This document shows positions 25,723 to 33,846 of a stretch of DNA of 64,000 nucleotides, one piece after another. The translations under genes were made by a program, and so were the position numbers. This DNA is from Halobacillus sp. A1 (GTDB taxonomy: Bacteria > Bacillota > Bacilli > Bacillales > Halobacillaceae). The DNA lies in assembly GCF_024189295.1 (NCBI RefSeq), contig NZ_JAIZEN010000001.1:248001-312000 (forward strand). The letters run 5' to 3'. The notes below the pieces were generated by a model, which did not search any database, had not been told where the DNA came from, and saw nothing but the letters and a program-made list of their open reading frames with translations. Within the stretch, counting starts at the first letter, position 1, and each line of letters begins with the position of its first letter.

Positions 25723-25818
25723 GTGAGAAATGATGACAGTACATGGTGAGAACTCGCAGCTCTTCAGCCGGAAGAAGCTCACCGTACGCCCATGGAAAGC
25801 GAGTAATTTCCCGGACCT
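25723..25818. repeat. Palindromic intergenic repeat, decayed copy D (minus orientation)
   Basis: In reverse complement it reads TCCGGGAAATTACTCGC, then TTTCCATGGGCGTACGGTGAG and a TCTCACCATGTACTGTCATC end. The first half parallels copy C and the whole parallels D-prime. The outer arms no longer pair fully. Between copies C and D (25500-25722) nothing else is recognised. Confidence 0.5.
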
Positions 25819-25865
25819 TTAACCTCTATTCTTAGTAACGGAAGCTCAACAGAGCCTTTAATTAA

Positions 25866-25897
25866 AAAAACCACCGGGAATCATGCCCCCGGTGGGT
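25866..25897 (-). terminator. Terminator of the CAP-domain gene (minus strand)
   Basis: On the minus strand CCACCGGGGGCATGATTCCCGGTGG is followed by TTTTTTT. Confidence 0.88.
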
Positions 25898-25915
25898 GTG
25901 TCAAAAAATATTATA

Positions 25916-26740
25916 TTATTTAGCGATGAACATTTGCGTCCAGTAGTTACCGTCTTCAGTGTGCCCTACACCAATGTGAGTAAAGGATGAGTTCATGATG
26001 TTTTCACGGTGACCTTGACTGTTCATCCATCCTTGAACAACTTCCTCTGGGGAAGTTTGTCCCATGGCAATGTTTTCACCAGCAGTCGTATAATCGATTC
26101 CATATGCATTCATCATATCAAACGGTGAACCATGAGTCGGGCTGTCGTGTGAGAAATAATTGTTTTGCTGCATGTCTATAGATTTATCTTTAGCTACTGC
26201 GCTTAGTTCTGTATCTAATTCAAGCGGCTCCAGTCCTTGCTTCGCACGCTCTTCATTAGTCAGTTCGACTACTTGCTGCTCAAAAGCGGAAACTTCTGAT
26301 CCTTCATCAGCTTGTTCTGTAGTCTCTTCTTGTGGAGCAGATTCTTGAGTAGACTGCTCTTCGGCTGGCTGTTCAGCCGGTTGTTCTTCAGCCTGTGGCT
26401 GCTCTACTGGAGCTTCAGCCGGTTGTTCTTCAGCTTGAGGCTGTTCTGCTGGAGCTTCAGCTGGTTGTTCTTCAGCTTGAGGCTTTTCGTCAGCTTCAGC
26501 TGGCTGTTGAGTACCTTGCTGCATTTGATCAAGCAAAGACTGAATGTCAATGGCTTGTATGTTATTCGTTTTTAGTGCTTCCTCATTTTTATTGACCCAA
26601 TCGTAAACACCTTCTATATTAAAGGATTCGGTCTCAACCTTAAACCCTTGGTTATCTCCTGCAGATGCTAAAGAACTAGCTGGAGCTGCCAGTAGGGACA
26701 GGGCAAGAGCTCCTGAAACAATCAATGACTTTTTCTTCAT
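25916..26740 (-). CDS. Secreted CAP (SCP-like) domain protein with EQPAEAP repeats, YkwD-like
   Basis: A 274-residue secreted protein. Signal peptide about 1-26 (ends SLASA), a short region with VYDWVNKNEEALKTN, a Glu/Pro/Ala/Gln low-complexity tract (about 75-145) built on an AEEQPAEAP-type unit repeated about four times, then a CAP domain (about 150-274): VVELTNEERAKQGLEPL, NYFSHDSP, GENIAMGQ and GHRENIMNSSFTHIGVGH. Metal/active-site His and Glu of the CAP fold are present. YkwD-type proteins are exported during growth or sporulation and have no proven activity. AGGAGG precedes the start. Confidence 0.88.
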   Translation of the reverse strand: MKKKSLIVSGALALSLLAAPASSLASAGDNQGFKVETESFNIEGVYDWVNKNEEALKTNNIQAIDIQSLLDQMQQGTQQPAEADEKPQAEEQPAEAPAEQPQAEEQPAEAPVEQPQAEEQPAEQPAEEQSTQESAPQEETTEQADEGSEVSAFEQQVVELTNEERAKQGLEPLELDTELSAVAKDKSIDMQQNNYFSHDSPTHGSPFDMMNAYGIDYTTAGENIAMGQTSPEEVVQGWMNSQGHRENIMNSSFTHIGVGHTEDGNYWTQMFIAK

Positions 26741-27025
26741 AGACTTGATTCCTCCTAAAAAGTTTTTTGTTTTTTCAACAACTTCATCCTACCATCTGTT
26801 TTTTGTAATATTAGTGGATATTAATGGAAAGGGAAGGAATCCCGATTTATTATGGGGCAATTGGGTGGGGTTTTTCCTTATTGGGCAGGATAAGTCCTTG
26901 GATTACAAAGGATTACCTGAATTTTCTGTAGTTGAGAACATCATGACATATTGGAAGATTCATGTTTTATAAGATAAATATTAACAAATAACTAGACTTG
27001 ACAGACTTCAAATTGATGGGAGAAG

Positions 27026-27059
27026 TTTACGAATGTTACTTGTATGTTACAAAGGTTAC
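27026..27059. promoter_or_regulatory. Phased TTAC direct repeats (possible response-regulator site)
   Basis: TTTAC, GTTAC, GTTAC and GTTAC occur at 27026, 27035, 27046 and 27055, that is near one helical turn apart. The arrangement is like PhoP-type direct-repeat boxes (TTHACA every about 11 bp), though the match to that hexamer is incomplete. Confidence 0.35.
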
Positions 27060-27076
27060 GCATATATAAACTCCTA

Positions 27077-27150
27077 AGGGAATTTTTGGATGATTAAATA
27101 CGATTTGAAGAAACTGCAATTATTCCCCCGGAAATAATTGCAAATTCCCT
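27077..27150. repeat. Nested inverted repeat
   Basis: Outer arms AGGGAATT (27077) / AATTCCCT (27143-27150) enclose inner arms TGCAATTATT (27115-27124) / AATAATTGCA (27133-27142). It lies upstream of the likely promoter, so it would act as DNA or as an RNA from an upstream start. Confidence 0.5.
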
Positions 27151-27206
27151 ATAAACAGACAAATATTTACCGTATGTTAAAAAACATACTGTTCTTTACA
27201 CATGTT

Positions 27207-27235
27207 TTGTCGTAATACTTTAGATATAGTATAGT
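27207..27235 (+). promoter_or_regulatory. Probable promoter of yeaC-yeaD-yebA
   Basis: TTGTCG (27207-27212), 17-bp spacer, TATAGT (27230-27235). The hairpin-forming palindrome at 27172-27189 lies just upstream. Confidence 0.5.
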
Positions 27236-27291
27236 ATCAGTAAGTATGAGTTTTCAGAAAATAGTGTTTTTATAAATGAGGGGTGTGACGT

Positions 27292-28257
27292 ATGAGTAGC
27301 CAGACGGTTTTATATCAACCAAAGATTTCAGAAGTTTTGAGGAATATTAATAAAGTTATTATAGGTAAAGACGAAGAAGCGCTTTTAAGTATAGTAGCTT
27401 TATTGGCGAAAGGTCATGTTTTATTGGAAGATGTCCCTGGAGTTGGGAAAACGATGCTTGTCCGCACTTTAGCGAAGTCCCTTGACTGCGACTTTAAACG
27501 TATTCAATTTACCCCCGATTTACTGCCTTCCGATGTAACAGGAGTTTCAATATACAACCCGAAAACGTTAGAGTTCGAATTTCGGTCAGGTCCTATATTA
27601 GGAAATATAGTGTTAGCTGATGAAATTAATCGTACTTCTCCTAAAACCCAATCCTCTCTATTGGAAGGGATGGAAGAAACGAGCATAACGGTAGAAGGGG
27701 AAGCCGTTCCTTTAAAGAAGCCTTTTTTCGTCATGGCGACACAGAACCCGATTGAATATGAAGGGACTTATCCTCTACCTGAAGCGCAGCTCGACCGCTT
27801 TTTGCTGAAATTGAAAATGGGGTACCCCTCAGCTAAGCAAGAAATGGAGATGCTCAATCGTACCTCCGGGACCCATCCGATCCACGAAGTACAAGCTGTG
27901 TTGAGTCGAGAAGAGCTGGTGGCGCTTCAAGATAAGGTTGAAGAAGTTTACGTTGATGCTACTGTTACTCGTTACATCGTAGACTTAGTCAGGGGAACGA
28001 GGAATGATGAAGGAGTTTATTTAGGAGTCAGTCCCCGAGGTTCAATTGCATTGATGAAAGCGGCAAAGGCGTACGCATTTATCAGAGACCGTGACTACGT
28101 ATTGCCGGATGATGTAAAGTACTTAGCTCCATTTGTTCTTTCCCACCGTATGATTTTGACTTCTGAGGCGAAATTTGAAGGCAGCTCTCCGGAAGGTATT
28201 ATTGCCGATGTTCTTTCTAAACTCTCAGTTCCTGTACAGAGGAATGTGAGTGAATGA
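27292..28257 (+). CDS. yeaC: MoxR-family AAA+ ATPase
   Basis: A 321-residue MoxR-type ATPase, thought to act as a chaperone for assembly of partner proteins with DUF58/VWA domains. Walker A GVGKTMLV, Walker B VLADEINRTSPKTQSSLLEGMEE, sensor 1 MATQNPIEYEG and arginine-finger region AQLDRFLLKL are all present. GAGGGGTGTG lies upstream of the ATG. The 3' end overlaps yeaD by ATGA, and the trio yeaC-yeaD-yebA is the usual MoxR/DUF58/transglutaminase operon. Confidence 0.9.
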   Translation: MSSQTVLYQPKISEVLRNINKVIIGKDEEALLSIVALLAKGHVLLEDVPGVGKTMLVRTLAKSLDCDFKRIQFTPDLLPSDVTGVSIYNPKTLEFEFRSGPILGNIVLADEINRTSPKTQSSLLEGMEETSITVEGEAVPLKKPFFVMATQNPIEYEGTYPLPEAQLDRFLLKLKMGYPSAKQEMEMLNRTSGTHPIHEVQAVLSREELVALQDKVEEVYVDATVTRYIVDLVRGTRNDEGVYLGVSPRGSIALMKAAKAYAFIRDRDYVLPDDVKYLAPFVLSHRMILTSEAKFEGSSPEGIIADVLSKLSVPVQRNVSE

Positions 28258-29519
28258 AACAGACCCTCCACTTTACTGCCAGGATCGTGATCGTTTCCCT
28301 TTTATTTATAGTGTTGTTTTCTTATGCGATGTTTCAAGGAGGATTTGTAAGCTGGTTTCTATTTTACAGCTTTCTGCCTTTTCTTATTTACATGATCGCC
28401 CTTACGTTTTACCCGATCGACAAGTGGGATGTCAGTCGTAAGTTATCGAAGAGACTGGCTACAGCCGGGGAGACTGTGAAAGTCCACGTTACGATCGATA
28501 GAGGATTTCCTTTTCCGCTCTATTATTGTGTGATCGAGGAGTATTTTCCGAACTCCTTAATGAAGAAAGACCTCCACTTTGAAAAATACCGGCATATGGA
28601 TGAAAAGGGATACCTGGACGAAGCGAGGCAAATGAAAAAAATATCATTTCCGTGGTTCAACCGCCATATAAGTTATGATTATGAACTAGAAAAGTTACCG
28701 AGGGGAGAACACCAATTTCGTGCTTTACGCGTGAAGACAGGTGATTTCTTTGGTTTCATCAAGAAAGAGTACGTATTTAAATTGGATAATTATCTGCTCG
28801 TCTTTCCGTATGAACGGCCGGTTCAATTGAAAGAGCGAGCGTACAGCTTTGAGCAAGGGGCCAGCCCTTCCTTTAAATTGAATGAAAAAAATACAAACAT
28901 TGTTTCAGGTGTGAGGGAGTATGTACCGGGTGACCGCTTTTCGTGGATCGACTGGAAAACGACTGCTAAAAGCAATCAAATGATGACGAAAGAGTTTGAA
29001 CAGGAAAAAAGCGTGGATATGATGATTATCCTGAATGCTGTTCATGAAGAGTCTGCCACTCCTTTAAGTTTTGAAGGGGCAGTAGAGTTCACTGCCTCAT
29101 TGCAGGAAGAGCTGCATACGAAATCGTCCCAGGTCGCTTTCATGAGTCTGGGTGATGGAAGAAGATATTTTCCTTTCCGCCATGATCAAAAACATAGGGA
29201 TATGATCCGCCATCATTTAGCTGAAATCAAACCGATAGGGAAAACGCCTTTTGCTCAACAACTAGAAAGAGAGCGGGCACAGCTGCCGGCGGGGATGGTT
29301 GTACTGATCGTCAGTCACCATTTGGATGCGCAAATGCTGGATAGCCTCACACGATTAGCTCAAAAAAGTAAACGAGTGGTTTTCTTTTACGTAAAGCCTC
29401 ACGAGCATCTGGATTTCAAGCAGCACAAGCTGGTCAAACAGCTCAACAATAAAGGAATAGTTGTAAATGTCATTTCTGAAGAAGAACTGACGAAGAGAGA
29501 ATTTGAGGTGAATACATAA
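28254..29519 (+). CDS. yeaD: DUF58 membrane-associated protein
   Basis: A 421-residue protein with two N-terminal hydrophobic segments (about 12-52) and a cytoplasmic part. The DUF58 signature is YVPGDRFSWIDWKTTAKSNQMMTKEFEQE followed by a VWA-like strand (VDMMIILNAVHEE). It is the predicted partner of the MoxR ATPase. The ATG overlaps the yeaC stop and its own TAA shares one base with the ATG of yebA (TAATG), so the three genes are coupled. Confidence 0.88.
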   Translation: MKQTLHFTARIVIVSLLFIVLFSYAMFQGGFVSWFLFYSFLPFLIYMIALTFYPIDKWDVSRKLSKRLATAGETVKVHVTIDRGFPFPLYYCVIEEYFPNSLMKKDLHFEKYRHMDEKGYLDEARQMKKISFPWFNRHISYDYELEKLPRGEHQFRALRVKTGDFFGFIKKEYVFKLDNYLLVFPYERPVQLKERAYSFEQGASPSFKLNEKNTNIVSGVREYVPGDRFSWIDWKTTAKSNQMMTKEFEQEKSVDMMIILNAVHEESATPLSFEGAVEFTASLQEELHTKSSQVAFMSLGDGRRYFPFRHDQKHRDMIRHHLAEIKPIGKTPFAQQLERERAQLPAGMVVLIVSHHLDAQMLDSLTRLAQKSKRVVFFYVKPHEHLDFKQHKLVKQLNNKGIVVNVISEEELTKREFEVNT

Positions 29520-31753
29520 TGAACCTCACAAGTGATCGCCACCAATCATTTTATCAAATCACAATTTATCTCTGTGGTTTTTTGTTGTTTATGGAGTGGT
29601 TAATGCCGCTTGATGTCATTGGAGAGTTTAATAATGTAAGTATTTTTTACATTTATGCGGCTTTCTGCTTCTTCATCTCTTTTATACAAATGAATTGGAT
29701 GATTTCGGTACCTTTGAAGCTGATCGGTTTATTGTTTATTCTGGATGGGCTTTTTATTGGGGAACGAATTTGTAGCGGCGGCTGGTTCACGATCGTCTAT
29801 GATCAGATTCTTTATAACATCCAAGTCATTCAATCCCAGCAATGGTGGGATATGACCCCGATGTTTAGAAGTCTGTTATTTTTGATACTGCTCTGGCTTA
29901 TGAGCTACTTGCTGTTTTATTGGTTCATCATAGCTAAAAGAATGCTTGTCTTTGTAGTCCTGACTATCATCTACGTTACTGTGGTTGACACCTTTACGGT
30001 ATATGATGGGAAATGGGCGATTATTCGAACATTTATTTTAGCGATGGTAAGTTTAGGATTAGCTCATTTTTACAAAGAAATGGAGAAGGAATCTATATCT
30101 GTCAAAAGTTTGCGGGTAACGTATCGCTGGGTTGTTCCCCTTGTTAGTATGGTGATCCTTTCTTCTGTTCTTGGGTTTGCATCACCGAAATTAACGCCGC
30201 AATGGCCTGATCCTGTGCCTTATTTAACGAGTGCTAACCCAGGGGCAGGTTCAGGAGACGGACCAGGTAATGGCCCTGTACAGAAAGTAGGGTACGGGGA
30301 AAATGATTCAAGACTGGGAGGCGGGTTTATTCAGGATGATACTCCAGTTTTTAGAGCTATGTCGCAGGATGAGCAGTATTGGAGGGTCGAATCGAAAGAC
30401 ACCTATACTGGTAAAGGGTGGGAAGATACGTTAGAGGAGGAAACTAGTGAAGTGACCTCCCGGGACCTTGAATTCTCAACATTCACTGATGATGTTGAAA
30501 CGGAAGAGCGCACCTCATTTCTCGATTTTACCGGAGAGGCGAATTTCAATAAACTCGTCTACCCATATGGTGTTGATGCGATCAGCCGGTTTTCCCAGGA
30601 TGAATTCTCCGAGAACTTATCATTCCAGCTTCATGACAATACAGGTGAAATCGATACGTTCGAGTCCGGTGATCCCGTTCAATTAGAAGAATACGTGGTG
30701 GATTACAACATGCCGTCGTTTGAATACAGCCAGCTTCGCGAAGCGGATGAAGAAGATCCTGAGGAGATTGTTGAGCAATATACCCAATTGCCTGATAACC
30801 TTCCGAACCGCGTAGTCAATCTGGGGAGTCAGATCATCGAAGGAGAAGACAACCGATATGATCAGGCAAAAGCAGTAGAAGCCTATTTTGCCGCAAATGA
30901 CTTCGAATACGAGACTGAAGATGTGGAAGTGCCCGAAGGAAACGAAGATTATGTCGATCAATTTCTTTTTGAAACACAATTAGGCTACTGCGATAACTTT
31001 TCAACTTCCATGGTAGTACTTCTGAGATCACAGGACATCCCTGCTCGCTGGGTGAAAGGTTTTACAGGAGGCGAGCTCACTCAAGAGACGGCTTCTGTCG
31101 AGGATCAGAACTTGAACGTATATGAAGTAACGAGTGGAAACGCGCACTCCTGGGTCGAAGTCTACTTCCCGGAAGTAGGATGGGTGCCATTTGAACCCAC
31201 ACAAGGATTCGCCAACAACGCCGACTTCTACACAGAAGTAGAGCAAAGCGATGATGGGGAAACTTCGACTGACGAGGACGGCGAAACAGAAGATACAGAA
31301 GAGGACAACAGCGAGAATCCAAACCAGGCGCAGCAGCAGGAAGAAGCTGAATCCGACGAGGCAGCAGCAGGTGCAGGTGACGATAACAACTGGACACCGC
31401 TCTGGATTACTTCAGCCTTACTAATATTCCTTGCAGCTATCCTGTTTTTCGTGAGACATCGTCTAATGGCAGCTTATTTGCGTCGTCAAATTAGAAAAAA
31501 ACCTGGTCGAGACACATTTGAACGAGCGTATATTTTTCTTTTGAAAGTGTTTGAAAAGAGAAAGATGAAACGTCATGCCAACCAGACGCTTCGAGATTTT
31601 GCGAACCAGGTCGACGCCCGTTATCAAAGCAGCGACATGCGTCAGCTCACCTATCATTATGAACGTATGCTGTACCGTAATGAGCAAGGATCAGAACAAA
31701 TGAGCAAGGTCACAGAATTATGGGAAAATTTAATTAAAAAAGCATTGTCTTGA
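29519..31753 (+). CDS. yebA: Transglutaminase-like membrane protein with DUF4129 tail
   Basis: A 744-residue protein. About six to seven N-terminal membrane segments (about 10-215) are followed by a large extracytoplasmic region and a transglutaminase-like core with catalytic Cys in LGYCDNFSTSMVVLLRSQ, His in AHSWVEVYF and an acidic residue in VGWVPFEPT. A very acidic Asp/Glu/Gln linker (about 575-620) leads to a single membrane segment and a cytoplasmic DUF4129-like tail. It probably processes or cross-links cell-surface protein, with YeaC and YeaD as assembly partners (inference). The -35 of the guaA promoter overlaps its stop codon. Confidence 0.88.
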   Translation: MNLTSDRHQSFYQITIYLCGFLLFMEWLMPLDVIGEFNNVSIFYIYAAFCFFISFIQMNWMISVPLKLIGLLFILDGLFIGERICSGGWFTIVYDQILYNIQVIQSQQWWDMTPMFRSLLFLILLWLMSYLLFYWFIIAKRMLVFVVLTIIYVTVVDTFTVYDGKWAIIRTFILAMVSLGLAHFYKEMEKESISVKSLRVTYRWVVPLVSMVILSSVLGFASPKLTPQWPDPVPYLTSANPGAGSGDGPGNGPVQKVGYGENDSRLGGGFIQDDTPVFRAMSQDEQYWRVESKDTYTGKGWEDTLEEETSEVTSRDLEFSTFTDDVETEERTSFLDFTGEANFNKLVYPYGVDAISRFSQDEFSENLSFQLHDNTGEIDTFESGDPVQLEEYVVDYNMPSFEYSQLREADEEDPEEIVEQYTQLPDNLPNRVVNLGSQIIEGEDNRYDQAKAVEAYFAANDFEYETEDVEVPEGNEDYVDQFLFETQLGYCDNFSTSMVVLLRSQDIPARWVKGFTGGELTQETASVEDQNLNVYEVTSGNAHSWVEVYFPEVGWVPFEPTQGFANNADFYTEVEQSDDGETSTDEDGETEDTEEDNSENPNQAQQQEEAESDEAAAGAGDDNNWTPLWITSALLIFLAAILFFVRHRLMAAYLRRQIRKKPGRDTFERAYIFLLKVFEKRKMKRHANQTLRDFANQVDARYQSSDMRQLTYHYERMLYRNEQGSEQMSKVTELWENLIKKALS

Positions 31754-31778
31754 TTCCCGCCTTTGGGGTTGGTAGAAT
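31750..31778 (+). promoter_or_regulatory. guaA promoter
   Basis: TTGATT (31750-31755), 17-bp spacer, TAGAAT (31773-31778). The -35 overlaps the yebA stop. No PurR box is seen here, unlike pbuG and purE. Confidence 0.65.
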
Positions 31779-31798
31779 GAATAAAATCAAACGATCAT

Positions 31799-31869
31799 CC
31801 TTCATATATCCTCGATAATTCGGATCGAGAGTCTCTACCGGAGCACCTTAAATGCTCTGACTATGAAGG
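31799..31869 (+). ncRNA. Guanine (purine) riboswitch aptamer of guaA
   Basis: P1 CCTTCATA / TATGAAGG. J2/3 GTCTCTACC, L3 CACCTTAAATG and J3/1 GACTATG are diagnostic. The C in GACTATG predicts guanine rather than adenine. L2 (AATTCGG) departs from the usual GATATGG or AATATGG but keeps the GG that pairs with the CC of L3. Confidence 0.92.
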
Positions 31870-31901
31870 CAGGAATCAAATGTATGCATTACATTTACAT
31901 G

Positions 31902-31945
31902 GACTTCTGCCTTCACCGTACATCGGGGCAGGAGTCTATTTTTTT
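31902..31945 (+). terminator. guaA riboswitch terminator
   Basis: Stem GACTTCTGCC / GGCAGGAGTC followed by seven T. Its 5' arm can instead pair with TGAAGGCAGGA at the 3' end of P1, giving the antiterminator when guanine is absent. Confidence 0.88.
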
Positions 31946-31991
31946 ATAAGCAATATATCCAACCAATACGATCTAAAGGAGATGAGCACCA

Positions 31992-33530
31992 ATGGAACAA
32001 GTACAAGGCATGATCCTCGTTCTCGACTTCGGCAGTCAGTATAACCAGCTGATTACTAGAAGGATCAGAGAATTCGGTGTCTATAGTGAGCTTCATTCTC
32101 ACAAAATCACAGCAGAAGAAATTAAAGCAATCAATCCAAGCGGGATCATTCTTTCAGGCGGACCGAACAGTGTTTACGGGGAAGATAGTTTTCGCTGTGA
32201 TGAAGAACTGTTTGAGCTTGGAATTCCTGTACTGGGCATTTGTTATGGCATGCAGCTGATGACTCACCACTTTAAAGGCAAAGTAGAGCGTGCGAATCAG
32301 AGGGAATATGGAAAGGCAGACATCGTCGTTAATGAAGACCCTGTACTTTTCCGTAAAACGCCGAAAGAGCAGACCGTATGGATGAGCCATAGTGATAAAG
32401 TGATTGAAGCACCAGAAGGCTTCACAGTAGATGCAACGAGTCCTTCCTGCCCGGTAGCCGCAATCGGAAGTGACGAAAAAAGTATGTATGGCGTACAATT
32501 TCACCCGGAAGTCCGTCATTCCGAATTTGGAAATGACATCTTGCGCAGCTTCGTATTCGATGTATGTCATGCGACGGATGATTGGACGATGGAACACGTC
32601 GTTGATATGGAAGTAGAAAAAATCCGTGCAGAAGTTGGCGATCGGAAAGTACTTTGTGCGTTAAGTGGTGGAGTAGACTCTTCTGTCGTAGCTGCTCTAA
32701 TTCATAAAGCAATCGGCGATCAGCTCACTTGTATTTTCGTCGATCACGGATTGCTTAGGAAAAATGAAGCGGATGATGTCATGCGTACGCTCGGAGACGG
32801 TTTTAACATGAATATCATCAAAGTAGACGCAAAAGAACGCTTCCTCAGCAAGCTGGCTGGTGTATCTGATCCTGAAGAAAAACGTAAGATTATTGGAAAT
32901 GAGTTCATTTACGTATTTGATGACGAAGCGGATAAGCTTCGCGATATCGATTTTCTGGCCCAGGGGACGTTGTATACCGACATTATCGAGAGCGGAACCG
33001 AAACTGCGCAAACGATCAAGTCTCACCATAACGTAGGCGGACTTCCGGAAGACATGCAGTTTCAGCTGATTGAACCACTGAATACCTTGTTCAAAGATGA
33101 AGTTCGTGCACTTGGTACTGAGCTTGGCGTACCTGATCACATTGTATGGCGCCAGCCGTTTCCTGGACCGGGACTTGCGATTCGTATTTTAGGCGATATT
33201 ACAGAAGAAAAACTGGAAATCGTTCGCGAGTCGGATGCTGTATTACGAGACGAAATTAAAAATGCTGGATTAGACCGCGATATTTGGCAATATTTCACGG
33301 TGCTGCCTGGTATCAAATCTGTCGGAGTAATGGGAGATGAACGCACTTATGATCATACGATCGGTATTCGTGCGGTTACCTCTATCGATGGTATGACTTC
33401 GGATTGGGCAAGGATCCCCTGGGACGTACTTGAGCGGATTTCTAATCGAATCGTCAATGAAGTCGACCACATTAATCGAGTCGTGTATGACGTAACGAGT
33501 AAGCCGCCTTCCACAATTGAGTGGGAATAA
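31992..33530 (+). CDS. guaA: GMP synthase (glutamine-hydrolysing)
   Basis: A 512-residue enzyme that converts XMP, ATP and glutamine to GMP. The N-terminal class I amidotransferase has Cys84 in LGICYGMQ and His171/Glu173 in FHPEV. The ATP-pyrophosphatase domain has LSGGVDSS (P-loop, about 224-231). The C-terminal dimerisation domain ends [18 protein letters not shown] precedes the ATG. Length is standard. Premature termination at the guanine riboswitch should shut it off when guanine is abundant. Confidence 0.97.
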   Translation: MEQVQGMILVLDFGSQYNQLITRRIREFGVYSELHSHKITAEEIKAINPSGIILSGGPNSVYGEDSFRCDEELFELGIPVLGICYGMQLMTHHFKGKVERANQREYGKADIVVNEDPVLFRKTPKEQTVWMSHSDKVIEAPEGFTVDATSPSCPVAAIGSDEKSMYGVQFHPEVRHSEFGNDILRSFVFDVCHATDDWTMEHVVDMEVEKIRAEVGDRKVLCALSGGVDSSVVAALIHKAIGDQLTCIFVDHGLLRKNEADDVMRTLGDGFNMNIIKVDAKERFLSKLAGVSDPEEKRKIIGNEFIYVFDDEADKLRDIDFLAQGTLYTDIIESGTETAQTIKSHHNVGGLPEDMQFQLIEPLNTLFKDEVRALGTELGVPDHIVWRQPFPGPGLAIRILGDITEEKLEIVRESDAVLRDEIKNAGLDRDIWQYFTVLPGIKSVGVMGDERTYDHTIGIRAVTSIDGMTSDWARIPWDVLERISNRIVNEVDHINRVVYDVTSKPPSTIEWE

Positions 33531-33602
33531 CGAATATTAAGGTGGTTATTTCACTTAATGTTCGGGATTTAGGTTGACGGTTCGTTCCGGTACTTGTATG
33601 AT
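33525..33602 (+). promoter_or_regulatory. pbuG promoter with two inverted PurR boxes
   Basis: PurBox 1 AATAACGAATATT (33526-33538) overlaps the guaA stop. PurBox 2 is the complement of AAATCCCGAACATTA (33556-33570), about 17 nt away in the opposite orientation, the layout PurR needs. The promoter is TTGACG (33574-33579), 17-bp spacer, TATGAT (33597-33602). Confidence 0.75.
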
Positions 33603-33620
33603 AGAAAAATAAATAAAAAG

Positions 33621-33692
33621 TGACTGTCGTATAATTTTGGGGATATGGCCCATGAGTTTCTACCGGACCGCCGTAAATGGTCTGCCTACGTC
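33621..33692 (+). ncRNA. Guanine (purine) riboswitch aptamer of pbuG
   Basis: J1/2 TATAATT, L2 GATATGG, J2/3 GTTTCTACC and L3 CGCCGTAAATG match the purine aptamer. J3/1 reads GCCTACG instead of GACTATG: the specificity C is kept but the base before it is C in place of A. P1 has one internal mismatch. Confidence 0.85.
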
Positions 33693-33748
33693 AGAAAGTA
33701 CCACACGTGTATAGCGTCGTGGGGTATTTTCTTTATTGGATCGTGTAG

Positions 33749-33786
33749 AACACTCTTGGCCGACTATCAGGCTGAGAGTGTTTTTT
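33749..33786 (+). terminator. pbuG riboswitch terminator
   Basis: Stem AACACTCTTGGCC / GGCTGAGAGTGTT followed by six T. A smaller hairpin (GTACCACACG / CGTGGGGTAT, 33698-33728) lies between aptamer and terminator and may be part of the switch. Confidence 0.82.
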
Positions 33787-33846
33787 ATACAAAAAATGGC
33801 AAACGGGACGATAACGATGGTTATACAAAGGGGAGGAGAAAGAAAA

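Larger units (their letters stand above)
26741..27291. other. Regulatory non-coding region upstream of the yeaC operon
   Basis: No supported gene. From left to right: four TTAC-centred direct repeats at 27026-27059 (spacing 9, 11 and 9), a nested inverted repeat at 27077-27150, a palindrome GTATGTTAAAAAACATAC at 27172-27189 and a promoter at 27207-27235. Confidence 0.55.

Noticed and set aside
25916-26740. LPXTG-type surface adhesin reading of the EQPAEAP-repeat protein
   Set aside because: The repeats are a linker. The C-terminus is a complete CAP domain with no sorting motif or membrane anchor.
26745-26972. 75-codon open frame upstream of the yeaC operon
   Set aside because: No ribosome binding site, low-complexity AT-rich composition and no conserved feature.
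31754-31798. PurR boxes before guaA
   Set aside because: No CGAAC-type half-sites of the PurBox form occur upstream of the guaA aptamer, so only the riboswitch is supported.
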